Source: Poronia punctata
Taxonomy: Eukaryota > Ascomycota > Sordariomycetes > Xylariales > Xylariaceae
Assembly (NCBI GenBank): GCA_022579005.1
Contig: MU401853.1
Coordinates: 1-21,901, forward strand
Length of the DNA: 21,901 nt
Reading direction: 5' to 3'
Shown: piece after piece, positions 11,020 to 21,825 of the stretch
Layout: every line of letters starts with the position of its first letter
How positions within the stretch are numbered: the first letter of the stretch is position 1
Notes under the pieces: model-generated
Told to the model about the DNA's origin: nothing
Databases searched by the model: none
The model's input: the letters and a program-made list of their open reading frames with translations, nothing else
Made by a program: the position numbers and the translations under genes

Positions 11020-11369
11020 TACTTTTTTAAAGTTTAATATACTTATTTTATTTAGCTATTAGTTTAAAAGTAGTATATAGTAAATAGCTACTAATATATT
11101 TTTTATATTTTATAAAACGTTTTTTAAAATTTGCTTATAATAAGCTTATTTTTATTATTTATAATCTTTTTAAAAAACTTATACTAATAGTTTATTTTAT
11201 AATATATAATTATTATAAGCTTAGCACTATTAAGGGCTTTTTATATAAAATAAATAATGCTATTTTTATAAACTAATTTATAATAACTAAAACTATATTA
11301 TAAATATTACTATTTTCTTTTATATATAAAAGTAGTTTTATAATAAAATTTAAGCTAATTTTTTAAAAA
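11020..11369 (-). pseudogene. Ty3/gypsy integrase catalytic-core remnant
   Basis: The clearest part is 11138-11020 on the minus strand. One frame reads ISKF, stop, KTFYKI, stop, KIY, two stops, LFTIYYF, stop, TNS, stop, IK, stop, VY, stop, TLKKYF. It matches the C-terminal half of the gypsy integrase core: an F-x-S-x-F-W segment, then L-S-T-A-Y-H-P-Q-T-D-G-Q-T-E-R, then the N/H-Q-x-L-E helix. Codons 11075-11046 cover the Y-H-P-Q-T-D-G-Q-T-E positions. His reads as Tyr, Asp as Asn, Gly as Ser, Glu as Lys, and each Gln as TAA, all RIP-type. The catalytic Glu is lost. Confidence 0.85.
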
Positions 11370-12949
11370 AGCTATTTTAATAAAAATAATAATTAAAGCT
11401 TTTTATAAAGCTTATAGTTTAGTTTTTAAACGCTTTTATATTATATATAATTAATAATATATTTTTAAATGTTTTACTTTAAATTGTTTTAATAAAACTT
11501 ATATTATAATAATATAGCTATTTTTTTTATATACTTAGCTTTAAAGTTAATATAATATTAGTATATTAGTTACTTTACTAAAGCTTTTTAAGCTAAAATT
11601 ACTAGCTACTTTTTAAAGTATAATATATTTTTATTATTAATATAATACTTTTTTTATATTTTAGGTTTATAATATAAAGTTTTTATAAGCTTTATAAATA
11701 TAAAGTTTTTAGCTTATAATTTATAAACTATTTTATAAAACTACGTTTAGGCTTTTAGTTTAAAAGCTATTTTGCTTTAAGCTAATTTTTTAGCTTTAGT
11801 ATATAAAATATATTAACTATAAATAATAGCTTTAGCTTTTTTAAAAAAAAGCAGTTTTTATATTTTTAATAGTAGCTTTTATTAAATAAGTTATTACTAT
11901 TATTTATATAGTATATAATATATAAGTTAAGCATATATATTAGTGCCTTTTATCTTTTTACCTTTAAAAATTGTTTATAATTATATAGCAAAAGTTTAGC
12001 GCTTTATAAGCTTAAAAGTTTATAATTTATACTTTTATTATTAAAAAAGCTAACAAGTATAAGTTTAATAAAGCTTTTTAAGCTATTTTAGTAGCATAAG
12101 CTAATGCTTTACTTTTTTTTTAAATAAAATGTTTACTAATAATTACTATACTTTTTATAGCAGCTTGCTAACTTATTAAAGCTTTCTGTTAATATTAATA
12201 TTATATTTTTATATTAACTGTTTTTAGCTATATAATCTAGCTTTTTTAATAGTTTATTTTTAAAGTTTAATATGCTTTATTAATATTTTATATTAAAATT
12301 AAACTATACTAGCTTGTATACCTAGCAAAAAAGCTTTTTTAAAAGGTTTTGCGTTAGTAAGTTAACTATGCTTTTTAAACCTATATAATTTATTTATACT
12401 ATAAAAGTTCTATTTCTTTTTAAAATACTGCTATTAATATTTATAGCTTTTTATAATTATTAAAAGCTTTTGCTAGCTTATTACTTATTTAGCTTTTATA
12501 TTTATAAGCTTTTATAATTAATAAGTAACTAGTTTTTACGTTTTTTTATAAAGCTATAATAATATTTTTAATATTGCTTTTATTTATATATTTGTGTTTA
12601 TTTTAGTATTTAAATAGCTATTTTAATATTAAGAAATAGTTGCTAGTATAAAAGCTTTTTTTATATTTTTAAACGTTTAATTTACTTTTAAGGTTTACTT
12701 AAAAATATAGCTTAATAAAGTATAACCTTTTAAAATAGTTATAATTAGCGTAGTAATGTTTATATATTTAGCTATAAACTTTAAAAATAGTTATATATTA
12801 TATATTAAAGTTAGTACCTTTTACTTTTAAATAGTAGCAACCTTTTAAAGATTTATTTTTATTTTTTTAAGTTATAATAATAAACTTTAAAATTTATATT
12901 TTAGTTTTAAAAAATTTATATTTTAATAGTTTTATAAATAGTTAATATT
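11370..12949 (-). pseudogene. Decayed RNase H and integrase N-terminal region of the gypsy element
   Basis: This sits between the RT active-site segment and the readable integrase core. A gypsy polyprotein has the RT thumb, RNase H and the HHCC zinc-binding part of integrase here, and the length fits. All frames are dense in stops and I could not point to individual residues. The call is positional. Confidence 0.5.
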
Positions 12950-13270
12950 TTACAAACTGCTTATAAACTAATTAAAAGTGCTTTTTAAATGTTCTTTTAT
13001 TTAAAAAAAAACTATAGTATTATTTAAATAAACTATATAAATATAATTTTTTAGCTTAGCTAGCGCTTTATATATATAAGCTAAAAAGGTTATAAAAGTA
13101 TTAGTTAATTATAAAAGTATAATTATATACTTAAAATGCTTATATTTTATTTAAAAAGCAGGTTTTTTTGGTTATTATGCTTAATTTAAATATAATAGTA
13201 AAAGTTATAAACGTTTAGCTTTAAAATAATTTTTACTAACTTTAGCTTATTTATTATTTTTAATATAAAA
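12950..13270 (-). pseudogene. Ty3/gypsy reverse transcriptase remnant with active-site motif
   Basis: The minus-strand frame reads, in order, ITKKTCFLNKI, then AF, VYNYTFIIN and YFYNLF separated by stops, then LAKLKNYIYIVYLNNTIVF and LNKRTFKKHF. This follows gypsy RT step by step: the K-T-A-F-x-T-K-Y-G segment, the F-E-W-x-V-M-P-F-G-L-x-N-A-P-x-T-F-Q segment, then the VYLDD-I-x-x-F/Y-S palm motif and the H-x-x-H/HF helix after it. The catalytic Asp pair reads as Asn-Asn (YLNN at 13019-13030), the expected RIP outcome when GAT or GAC follows T. In-frame TAA/TAG codons sit where Gln and Trp are usual. Confidence 0.85.
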
Positions 13271-14761
13271 GGTAAAAAATACTTATTTTTTATAGTTATC
13301 TTATTTAAGCTTTTATAATTAATGCAAAGCTTTATAGTTTTATTTTTTTAAAGCATAAATAAAATAAACGCTTTTACGTTTGCTTTTAAGTACTATATTT
13401 AGCTTATTTAAAGGTTTTTAAAAAAATACTTTTTAAGCACTTATTATTAAGCTTTTATAATAAAATAAATTAAACTAAATAGTATTTATGCCTTTTTTAC
13501 TAGGTTTATTATATATTATACTTTTTTTAATACTAATAACTTTTTTACTAATAATATAAAGTATATATGCTAAAACGCTTTAAAATATTTATATAAATTA
13601 ATTTTCTTTTTAATACTAAGCTTATTATTAATTTTTAAAAATAATAGCTTTTTAAAAACTAATATTTATATTTATTAAGTTAATAATATACGCTAGTTAA
13701 GTATTAACTACGTTTTTAGTAAACTTTTTAAAATTTACTTTTTAGTATTTATTATAAAACTACTAAGTAAAAGCTATATTTAATAGTATACTTAACTAAT
13801 TTATTTTTAGTTATAATATTAAAAGCTTTAATATTCTTTGCTTTTTATATATTATATAAAATACTTGCTTAAAACTTTGCTTAATTTTTTAAGCCTTAAT
13901 TATTTAAAAACTAGCTATATAAGCTTCTTAGCACTTTATTAGCTTTTTATTTAATTTTATTAATAAAGGTAATAAAATATTTACTTTTTATAAGTATATT
14001 TTAAAAAAGCTTTTATATATAATATTAACTTAAGTTTTTATATTTATATTTATAATAACTTTTTTAGCTTTTATTTATTGCTTAGAAAAACTATAGCTAC
14101 TACTTAAAATAGGTTTATAATAATAAATAATTTATAAAACTTTAGTAAAGTAAATTAAATATATTATTTTATCTTAGCTTAGCTTTTAACTTTTTATTTT
14201 TAAAATTTAACTAACTTATTTAAACGTTTTATACTTTATTTTTAAGATATTTTAGTAGTTTTTGCTTAACTTTGCTTAATTAGCAATTTAATACTAACTA
14301 CTTTCTTTTAAGCAATATTTAGCTATATAGCTTTTTTTATTATAATAATAGTACTTTATAAAATTATTACTAGTATATACTAATTTGCTTTAGTTTTAAT
14401 TTATTTATTATTTAAATAAGTTATTAGTTTTCTTTTAAACTATTTAAGCCTTTTTAAGTTATTTATTAACTTTTTTTATTTTAGTTAGCATTTAGTATAT
14501 TTTTGCTTATATAGTAGTTAATATCTTTTACTAGCATAGTACTAAGTACTTTATTATTTTTTAACTTTTTAATATACTATTATTACCTTATTAAACAATA
14601 TATGCTATTTTATTAAAACTTTTTTAATTTCTTTTAAACGTTTATACTAATAGTTAAAAGCTACTTAATTATTATTTTTTAGCAGTATAGCGCTTTTAAG
14701 CCTTTATACTAGTACTTGCTAAAAAGAAATTAAGTTTTTATATTTTTTGCTATTTTATCTT
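13271..14761 (-). pseudogene. Decayed gag-end / protease / RT-start region of the gypsy element
   Basis: About 1.5 kb upstream of the RT palm in the element's sense, interrupted at 14761 by the copia insertion. No CCHC knuckle or protease motif could be read with confidence in any frame. Base bias (T-rich plus strand, A-rich sense strand) is continuous with the RT region and resumes in the same sense after the insertion at 21019. Confidence 0.45.
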
Positions 14762-14766
14762 ATATA
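14762..14766. repeat. Left target-site duplication ATATA of the right copia copy
   Basis: ATATA directly precedes the 5' LTR start and is repeated at 21019-21023 directly after the 3' LTR end. Five bases is the usual duplication size for Ty1/copia integrase. The sequence is simple in this AT-rich setting, but it lies at exactly the positions set independently by LTR alignment. Confidence 0.75.
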
Positions 14767-15152
14767 TATTAAAATCCGTTTTAATACCCTTAACCTTATT
14801 AACTATATTAAAGCCATTAAAATGTAAATATTTTATAAATATAAATATTTGGTTTTTAATATATTAGTTTTAAATTGCATTAAACTTACTTTATTAAAAA
14901 GGTATATATACAGTGTACGTATATAGTATATAATTAGTATATAAAAAGTACGCGTTTTTATATATTAAATACGTAGTAAGTATATATTCTTTTTATATTG
15001 CTAATAAGTTTAAATTATATTATAAACTTTTATAGCTATATAAAATTTGCTAAAAAAAGTTTTTATAACTTTTTTTTACTTAATTAATTTAGTTAATATA
15101 GTACTATTAATTATAACGTATTATAATTATATTTACTTTAAGTAAACTAATA
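14767..15152 (+). repeat. 5' LTR of the right copia copy (386 bp)
   Basis: Starts TATTAAAATCC (RIP form of the TGTTAGAATCC kept at 4335) and ends CTAATA (RIP form of CTAACA kept at 21018). It holds two surviving TACGTA sites and the shared TATAGCTATATAA block, with a TATATAAAA at 15037-15045. Compared with the left LTR, the differences are largely TG to TA and CA to TA. Confidence 0.9.
15037..15045 (+). promoter_or_regulatory. Candidate TATA box in the 5' LTR of the right copy
   Basis: TATATAAAA at the same LTR position as the conserved TATATAA strings in the other two LTRs. This is positional support only in such AT-rich DNA. Confidence 0.35.
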
Positions 15153-15185
15153 CTAATTAGTAGTTAAATTAGCAACTATAAAAAA
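15153..15185 (+). other. Primer-binding-site region of the right copia copy
   Basis: The bases right after the 5' LTR begin CTAATTAGTAGTTAAATTAG and are almost unchanged in the left copy (minus strand, 3946-3914). In LTR elements this position pairs with a tRNA to prime minus-strand DNA. RIP would turn TGG into TAA here, so the tRNA cannot be named from this sequence. Confidence 0.4.
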
Positions 15186-16950
15186 GCAAAGTTTAAAAAT
15201 CAAAACTATTATTATACCTGCTTTTAACTTAACTTAAAGTTATTTTATTTTTAAATTATTTTTAAAAACTATTTTAAATAAAGTGCTAAATAGAAAATCT
15301 AAATTAAATTGCTTTAATAACCTTTTATAAAATTATAGTATATAAAAAAGGCTAATATAATATTATAGTATATATTTTATAGGTTATTTAACAATAAAAC
15401 AAAAAATAATAAGTATTTTTTTATTTTAATTAACTTATAACTAATTTAAAAACTAATTAGCATTAATTTATAATAAGATTGTTATTAAATTTTAACTTTA
15501 ATAATTACTTTAAATCTAATTTAAAAAAATAATTATAATAAAAAGCCTACTAACCTTAATAGCCCCTTTTTTATTTTAAAAACGCTTATAATATAAACCT
15601 AAATTAAGCTAAAATATTTAAAAATATTAAAATAGCTATATATCTTTTTTAATAGCATATTATTTTTAAACTTTAAAAAATAAAGAAATTAACTTTAAAA
15701 TAGTAATAAAGAACAAGCTAAATATATACATTTTAACTAAAATAACTAAATACTTATATATACTTTTTAATAATAAAGATTTTTTATAAGCTATTTAAAA
15801 AGACTTTAAAAAATAAACAACTTAAAGTTTTAATATATTAGTATATATAATTTAATAAATATTACTACTAATATTATAATAAAAAGGGCTTAATAATATA
15901 TTAGCAAACTTTTAAACCTTTATAAGTAACTATTTAATTAGTATAAGTTTTAGTAATATAATTATTAAAAAACTTTAATACTTTTTTTAAGTTTTATTAT
16001 TTTAAAAAAAAGCACTTAAAATAACTTTTTTATTTAACTTTAATAATAAAAAGTTTATATAAAAGTATATATTTAAATTATAAATAATTTAAAAAGTATT
16101 AATAATTAATTAAAAAGCTTAAGCCTTTTAAGCTTTTTAAGCTTTATAAAGCACTTAACTTACTTTTTAACCTTTTTTAACTTTTTAAGCATTATAAGCT
16201 ACTTAAGCTATATATGCTTTATATATTTTTAAGCTTTTATAGCTAGTAAATCTTTTATTTATTAGCAAGCTAGTTATATTTTAATAGCAAGCTGCTTTTA
16301 TTTTAGCTATTAAGTATAAAAACGTTTTAACTTTATACTTAAATTTTTAAAAATTTAACTATATTTTGCTTTATAATTTACTTTTAATATATTTAATAAA
16401 TAATACTTTTTTTACTTTTAAAAAAATTACTATATTTATAAAAATATAGCAAAAAAACTAAAATTATATAAGCAAGCTTTATAACTTATTATATAATAAA
16501 GTATAAATTTTTATTAATATATACTGCTAAATTAAAATAATAAAAAACTAATATTAAGCTATATTTTTAATAATTTTTAATAAACGCGCTAAGCAATACT
16601 TTATATAGCAAATTAGCTTTAATAAGTTATAAATAAAAATATATTTTAAGTTAAATTTATATTTTAATAATATTATAAATTAGTTTTAATACTTTATTAA
16701 TTAAATTATAATTATATATTAAAATAATTTATATAAAAAACTTAAATAAAACTTTTATAAAAGCTTTTAACTTTATAATTAATAAACTTATAAAAGCTTA
16801 GTAAGCACTTAGCATTATATATTAAAATAAAATTTACTTAGTAATAAACGTAGTATGCATATATAAAAGTATATTTAAGTTTAATATAGTACTTATTTAC
16901 TAAAAGCTAATGTTTAAAAGTTTATTTTTTAACTTTAAAGCATATTTTTA
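15186..16950 (+). pseudogene. Decayed gag / protease region of the right copia copy
   Basis: Stops occur in all frames, and no knuckle or protease motif is readable. A low-complexity tract at 16115-16215 has AAGCTT/AAGCTTTTTAAGC-type repeats; in sense it reads LKPFKLFKLYKAL and similar. RIP makes Lys from Glu, so the original may have been an acidic, leucine-rich helical stretch. The same tract is present inverted at 2875-2990. Gag identity is inferred from position. Confidence 0.5.
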
Positions 16951-17973
16951 AGTTGTAAATAATAGCAAAAGCAATACTATATTTTATATAAATTATAAGT
17001 ATATTAATTATAATTATAATAAAAATAATTTAATACTATATTGCTTTTGTTTTAAAAATAAATTAAACTTATTAAAGTAAAAGTATAAATACTTTATATA
17101 TAAAATAAAAAGTTTTTTTTAACTAATTATTTAATTAAAAAATAATATAAAGCAAAACGTTAGTTTTTTAGCACTAATAAAATAATTTATAGCTATAAAC
17201 TAAATATTAAAATACTTTTTAAATATTTAATAAATTTAAAAAGTATTTTTAAAACTATTTAAAATTTAAACTTAAAGCAAAATAAAATTAATAATAAAAT
17301 AGCAAAAGATTTAAATTTAATTTTTAATAAACGTTATATATATATATTATGTTATAAGCAAAAATATATAACAATTTAAAGCTAAAATAATAGCAAATTA
17401 ATTTATTTTAAAAAGATTATATAAAGTAAAATACTAAAGCAAATTATAAAATATAAGTCCTTTTAATTATTTAATAGTTAAAAAAGCATAATTAAAAGCA
17501 TATTTACGCTTAAATTTAAAAGCACATATAATATAAAAACTAAACAAAGTTTATATTAAATTTAGTAGCAATAGTATTATTAAAAGTATTAGCATAATTT
17601 AAATATAAAACTTTTTTATAATAACTACGTATTATATTTTAAATACGCTTACTTTTTTTTATTTTTACTATGCAACGCTAACTATATTAGTGCTTATTTT
17701 AATAATACTAAAAATATTATTATTTAAAGCAATAGTAAAATAATACTAGTTATTTAAAAATAAAAATATTTATTTTTTAATATATACTTTAATAAAATAA
17801 TTATATATTTTATTAAAACTAAATTATGCTAGCTTTATAACTAATTTAAGCACTTAAAAGTAATAAAATTAAAGTAAATATTAACTGCTACAAGTTATAA
17901 ACTTAATTAATTTATTTTAAAGAAAATTTAAAAACTTTGTTATTATTACTAAATATATAATATAGCACTTAAA
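16951..17973 (+). pseudogene. Decayed protease-integrase N-terminal region of the right copia copy
   Basis: This includes the counterpart of the 72-codon frame of the left copy (16953-17163), here closed by TAA right after TTG and about 8 bases shorter, so small indels separate the copies as well as RIP. The HHCC zinc-binding part of integrase should lie between 17300 and 17950. I could not read its His and Cys residues, which RIP would turn to Tyr and leave or alter. Confidence 0.5.
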
Positions 17974-18353
17974 CTTTTTAAACTTACTTTAAAAAACAAG
18001 TATAAATTTAATTATAAAGTTATTATTAACAAAATTTAAATTAATAAAAAACAAGTTTTTTATATTATTAATTTAGCTACGTTATTTTAAGCTATAAGTT
18101 TTATTTAAATAATAAAAGCATATAAAGTATAAAATATACTTTATAAGTGCTAAATTATTGTTTATTAAAAACTGCTTAATTATATAATATATAACCTTAG
18201 TACTAACTTTGCGTTAAAAAAGTTTTAAACTAGTACTAAGATTATAAAAAATATATATAAAAAAATGCTTATTAAAGCATATTAAAAACTTAGTAAAATT
18301 AAACGCGCATATGCTTTTTTACATTATACTTTTAATATTATTAAAAAAAGATT
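17974..18353 (+). pseudogene. Ty1/copia integrase catalytic-core remnant, right copy
   Basis: Plus-strand counterpart of 750-1130. It reads LFKLTLKNKYKFNYKVI at the start and LSKIKRAYAFLHYTF near the end. This copy keeps the Arg after the third catalytic position (KIKR) where the left copy has Cys, while the catalytic Glu reads as Lys in both. The two copies carry different RIP hits, so each fills gaps in the other and the family call is firm. It has many in-frame TAA codons and no activity is possible. Confidence 0.8.
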
Positions 18354-18997
18354 AACTATTAAAACAATAATAAATTAATTTTATAAATAATAATAAAAGC
18401 TTTTAATAATATTATAAAACTTAATAAACTTATATTTACTTTATTAGTATTTAGTACTTATTTATAAATTAATAATAATCTACTACTATTACTTAAAGTT
18501 ATTTAGCATGCTAAAGCTATATAAAAAGCTATAAAAGCTATTTAAAATAAAAAAGCAAAAGTAAACGTATTATATACGCTTAATACTTAAAATAGCTTAA
18601 ATTTACTTTTTATTTTTACTTTTTTTATATAGAGTAAAATCTTTATTTAACAAAAAAAGCAAAAATAAAATAGTTTTTTTAAAGCTTAAGTAATTAAACG
18701 CAAAAACATTATTATTACTATAATTAATAAACTAATAAAGTTTTATTATACTTAAATAAAACTATATTAATATATAAATAAACTTTTAATAAACATAAAT
18801 TAAATTAACTATAAAGCAAGTATAAATTAAAATATACTTTTAGGGAAATTTCTTTTTAACTTTTTATTACTTTAGCAGTTATTTATTGTCTTTATAAAAA
18901 ACTAAAAAAAAAAACAATAGTTATTATATTATAATACTTTTTAACAATATAATTTAAATATATAATAATACTAAAAACGTACTTAAACGCAAAAAAG

Positions 18998-19945
18998 AAA
19001 GCAAATTTTTAATTATTATTAAAGCTATAAAATAAAAGCATTATTTTTATTTTTAGTTTACTTTTTAAAAACTTTAACGCTTTAAAAATTAATAATCTTT
19101 TAAGCATAAAAGTATTTAAGTTTATTTGTTTTAACTTTAAAATATATTTAAATATTAAGCTATTTTTATTTTATATAGTATATAAAATGAAAAACAAAAC
19201 TATATAGCTTTATAAAAAATCGTAACTAATAGTTTAAAGCTATAATAACTATAAAAAAACAATTTTATATTAAGCTCTTACTATTTAATAAATAAAGTAA
19301 CAAGTTATACTTATATTTACTTTGTTTTTAATCTAAAACTATAATGCTTATAGTAAGCTAAAAAAATATTATATAAGCATATATATAATTAAAAAACATG
19401 CTTTTTTATATTATATATATATGCTTACTTATTAAACTTAAAAAAGTACTTTAAAAGTACTATTTTTTAATTACTACGTTTTTTTTATAGTTTAGCTAAA
19501 TTTGGTTTATACTAGTTTTAAACTTATTATAAACACTACTAAAATTAATTTAAAATGGTAATATTAAGTTATAACCTTTACTTACTATTTATAAAAAGCA
19601 AATATAACAAATTTAGTATTATTATAATATAAATAAATAATATTTTATTATTTACTATATTGGCATTTTTAGCTAGAAAAAAAAAGCAAACTTATTAAAG
19701 CTAAATTTAAAGCAAAACTAAAGCAATTTTTTAATAAAAAACAAGTAATTAAGTTTAATAGTGCTAAAGTTACTTTTAAAAAAAAAGAAAAAGTAATTTT
19801 TATGCAAAAATGTTAAGTAAAAGTTCTAACTAAAATTAACCTTATTTTAATTAATGCTTTTTAGCAATATGTTAGCTAAAACGTATATAGTATATATATT
19901 AGCAATATATATTAACTTAAAGCTATATTTAACTTATTAATATTT
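18998..19945 (+). pseudogene. Ty1/copia reverse transcriptase remnant, right copy
   Basis: Segments in order on the plus strand: an N-terminal start (19001 on), KKS-stop-LIV-stop-SYNNYKK near 19220-19260 (the K-A-R-L-V-x-x-A/G-Y-N-D segment), a middle part near 19500-19700 with NLVLL then LEKKK, and QYVS, stop, NVYSIYISNIY, stop, LKAIFNLLIF near 19865-19945. The last is the conserved R-x-x-Y-I-A-S/x-x-C-Q-P-E-A-x-F-D-L connection seen at the RT-RNase H junction of fungal copia elements. The catalytic Asp pair cannot be picked out near 19625-19640, where the codons read stop-Tyr-Lys-stop-Ile. Small indels are likely, since the segments do not all stay in one frame. Confidence 0.75.
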
Positions 19946-20083
19946 ATATAAGTTACTAAACTTATAAAAAACAATATTTAGACATTAAATAAGCAAATTA
20001 ACTAGCAAATTAAAAGTAAGCACTATAAACTAACTTATATACTTTTAAACTTAATAAAAGCAAAGCTATTTATTTTTATTAAT

Positions 20084-20577
20084 AAATTATTTGCTAACAA
20101 TACTAACCTAAGCTTTTAAATTAGTTTTATTATTATATTTGCTATTAAATTAATTATAAATTATAAGCAAAATAAATATAAAATTACTTGCAATAATATT
20201 TATTAAAACTTAAGTAAATATAAGCATATTACTTAATTTGTTTTTGCTAATAAATTATATAGTATAGTTAATAAGGTTAATAGCGCTATTGCTTTATATA
20301 CTACTTTACACTTAATTCTTTAATTACTTTATATTAATGTTAAGTCGCTTTATTAATATTTTATAAAGCTTAAAAGTATATATATAAAATGCTTTATAAT
20401 TAACATAATATTACTATAAAAATCTTGCAAAAAAAAGAAATTATAAAAGTAGATTAAATTAATAAACAAATTAACTTTATAAATTTATTTATAAAGAAAA
20501 CTTTTAACTAAGCACTTAAGTCCTTTATTATAATAAATTAAATATAAATAAAAATTAAGGCAATAATAAATTGCCTA
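20084..20577 (+). pseudogene. Ty1/copia RNase H remnant, right copy
   Basis: The plus-strand frame begins LFANNTNLSF, stop, ISFIIIFAIK, continues with FVFANKLYSIVNKVNSAIAL near 20236-20300, then NVKSLY (20336-20353), stop, YFIKLKS, and a basic C-terminal part ending about 20577. Residue order matches RNase H of fungal copia polyproteins: a F-x-D/F-A-N-N start, an L-A-S/N-E-L-Y helix, a T-D-S-x-S-L-Y strand and the closing N-P-A-D-x-x-T-K region. The Asp of the TDS strand reads as Val-Lys context and is lost. This is the last domain before the 3' LTR, as expected for copia. Confidence 0.75.
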
Positions 20578-20609
20578 TAAGTTAAAAACAAAGCTATAAA
20601 AAATAAAGA

Positions 20610-20630
20610 TATAGTTAAAAAAATAGCAAG
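20610..20630 (+). other. Candidate polypurine tract before the 3' LTR
   Basis: The bases just upstream of the 3' LTR are A-rich with a terminal AGCAAG. This is where plus-strand priming occurs in LTR elements, but the run is interrupted by T and C, so only its position supports it. Confidence 0.3.
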
Positions 20631-21018
20631 TATTAAAATCCTTTTTAATACCTTTAACCTTATTAACTATATTAAAGCTATTAAAACGCAAATATTTTAT
20701 AAATATAAATATTTAGTTTTTAACATATTAGTTTTAAATTATGTTAAACTTACTTTATTAAAAAAGTATATACGCAATATATATATATAGTATATAATTA
20801 GTATATAAAGAGTATATATTCCTTATATATTAAATATATAGCAGGTATATATTTCTTTTATATTGCTAATAGGTTTAAATTATACTATAAACCTTTATAG
20901 CTATATAAAACTTGCTAAACAAAGTCCTTATAACTTCCTTTCTTTTTAATTAATCAAGTTAACATAGTACTATTAATAGTAACGTGTTATAATTACATTT
21001 ACCTTAGCTAGACTAACA
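20631..21018 (+). repeat. 3' LTR of the right copia copy (388 bp)
   Basis: Starts TATTAAAATCC (RIP form of TGTTAGAATCC) and ends GACTAACA, keeping the canonical CA. It aligns along its length with 14767-15152. It has lost all TACGTA sites that the left LTR holds, several now reading TATATA. A TATATAAAA string sits at 20902-20910, the same position as in the other LTRs. Confidence 0.9.
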
Positions 21019-21023
21019 ATATA
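21019..21023. repeat. Right target-site duplication ATATA of the right copia copy
   Basis: Repeats 14762-14766 directly after the CA end of the 3' LTR. Together they define the insertion point inside the gypsy element. Confidence 0.75.
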
Positions 21024-21780
21024 GCTATTTTTAAAAAGTTTGCTTAAATAGCTTTAAGTTAACATCCTTTTGCTAAATAAACTTTAAAAAAAATTTAAAA
21101 GTAGCTTTTTAAAAAAGCTTATTATAATTTAGCATATTTTAATAAATATACTAGTTTGTTTAAAGTTTAAACTTAGCTTATATTAAGGCTTAAGTAATTT
21201 ATATTAAATCTTTATAGCTAAGCTTTTACTAATTACTTTTTTTTATAGCTATAATTTAATTTTTAATTTTTATAATAATAATATTTTATTTTAGCTGCTT
21301 GCAATTATATATAAAGGCCTTTGCATTATTTTTATATTAAGTTTTTTTTTACTTAGTAACTATTTAAAGCAACTATATATTCTAATATATTATGTTAATA
21401 ATTTAATTTAAAAAAATATTATATTAACTTTTTTAATTTTTATTAAAACTATTATAATAAAAGCTTTTATTAAACAAGCTACTATTATATAGTAGCTTAA
21501 AGTAAAAAAAATAGCTTTTACCTTTTTAACTTTTTTAAAAGTTATTAGCTATTAGCTAATTGTTTATTTTAATAAGTAATATATTTTATTGTAAGTTTTT
21601 TAGTTTACTATTAAGTTTTTTAATTTTTTATTATATTTATTATTACTTTTTTTTAGCTATTTATTAACTTTTTTAACTATTAGCTAGTTTTTTTAGTTTT
21701 TATAGTTTATTTTTAGTATTAGGTTTATTAAGCTTGTTTATATTATTGCTAGTTATTTGCTTAGCAATTATAAACTATAC
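21024..21780 (-). pseudogene. Gypsy element, second segment: gag-like coiled-coil remnant
   Basis: This continues the gypsy sequence interrupted at 14761. On the minus strand 21770-21540 gives a frame rich in K, L, N and Q-derived stops with regularly spaced hydrophobics (NKLNKPNTKNKL, KLKKLANS, KIKKLNSKLKNL). Read as RIP products this looks like a Glu/Gln/Lys coiled coil, as found at the N-terminus of many gypsy gag proteins. Adding both segments, it begins about 2.4 kb before the RT active-site codons, a normal distance for gag start. I see no initiating ATG. The gag call is inference from coiled-coil character and position. Confidence 0.45.
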
Positions 21781-21825
21781 TTAGTTTTTAGTTTAAATCC
21801 TTTTATTAAATATTATATTATAACT

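Larger units (their letters stand above)
10321..14766 (-). mobile_element. Ty3/gypsy LTR retrotransposon remnant, pol part (minus strand)
   Basis: A RIP-destroyed Ty3/gypsy element in minus orientation. Reading right to left: an unreadable region (14766-13300) for the end of gag and protease, RT around 13270-12950, an unreadable stretch sized for RNase H and the integrase zinc finger, integrase core around 11140-11030, and a chromodomain-like end near 10422-10362. RT before integrase is the gypsy order and the reverse of copia. The distance from the RT active-site motif to the integrase QTDG-like motif is close to 1.95 kb, normal for this superfamily. The element is cut at 14762-14766 by insertion of the right copia copy and resumes at 21019. 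Its outer ends are not defined. Confidence 0.85.
14767..21018 (+). mobile_element. Full-length Ty1/copia-type LTR retrotransposon, right copy (6252 bp)
   Basis: The element is bounded by two LTRs of 386 and 388 bp in direct orientation and flanked by ATATA. On the plus strand the order after the 5' LTR is an unreadable gag/protease region, integrase core (17974-18353), reverse transcriptase (18998 to about 19945) and RNase H (20084 to about 20577), then the 3' LTR. That is the Ty1/copia order, and residue order matches one well-populated family of fungal copia polyproteins. Every frame is full of TAA and TAG, so it is non-autonomous and dead. It is inserted in the gypsy element and is the inverted partner of 1-4335. 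Its two LTRs have diverged by RIP as well as by time, so their difference cannot date the insertion. Confidence 0.92.

Noticed and set aside
14270..14340. Possible CCHC zinc knuckle of the gypsy gag (minus strand)
   Set aside because: Spaced Cys codons could not be placed in one frame with the C-x2-C-x4-H-x4-C pattern, even allowing His to Tyr changes.
4341..14766. DNA transposon with terminal inverted repeats spanning the centre
   Set aside because: No matching inverted ends were found at 4341 and 14766. The inverted arms outside are two LTR retrotransposons.
20084..20113. LFANNTNL read as a LINE reverse transcriptase F-A-D-D motif
   Set aside because: It lies inside the copia element just before the 3' LTR and matches the start of the copia RNase H, with the later RNase H segments following in order.
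14767..21018. Use of LTR divergence to date the insertion
   Set aside because: RIP dominates the differences between the LTRs, so a neutral clock does not apply.
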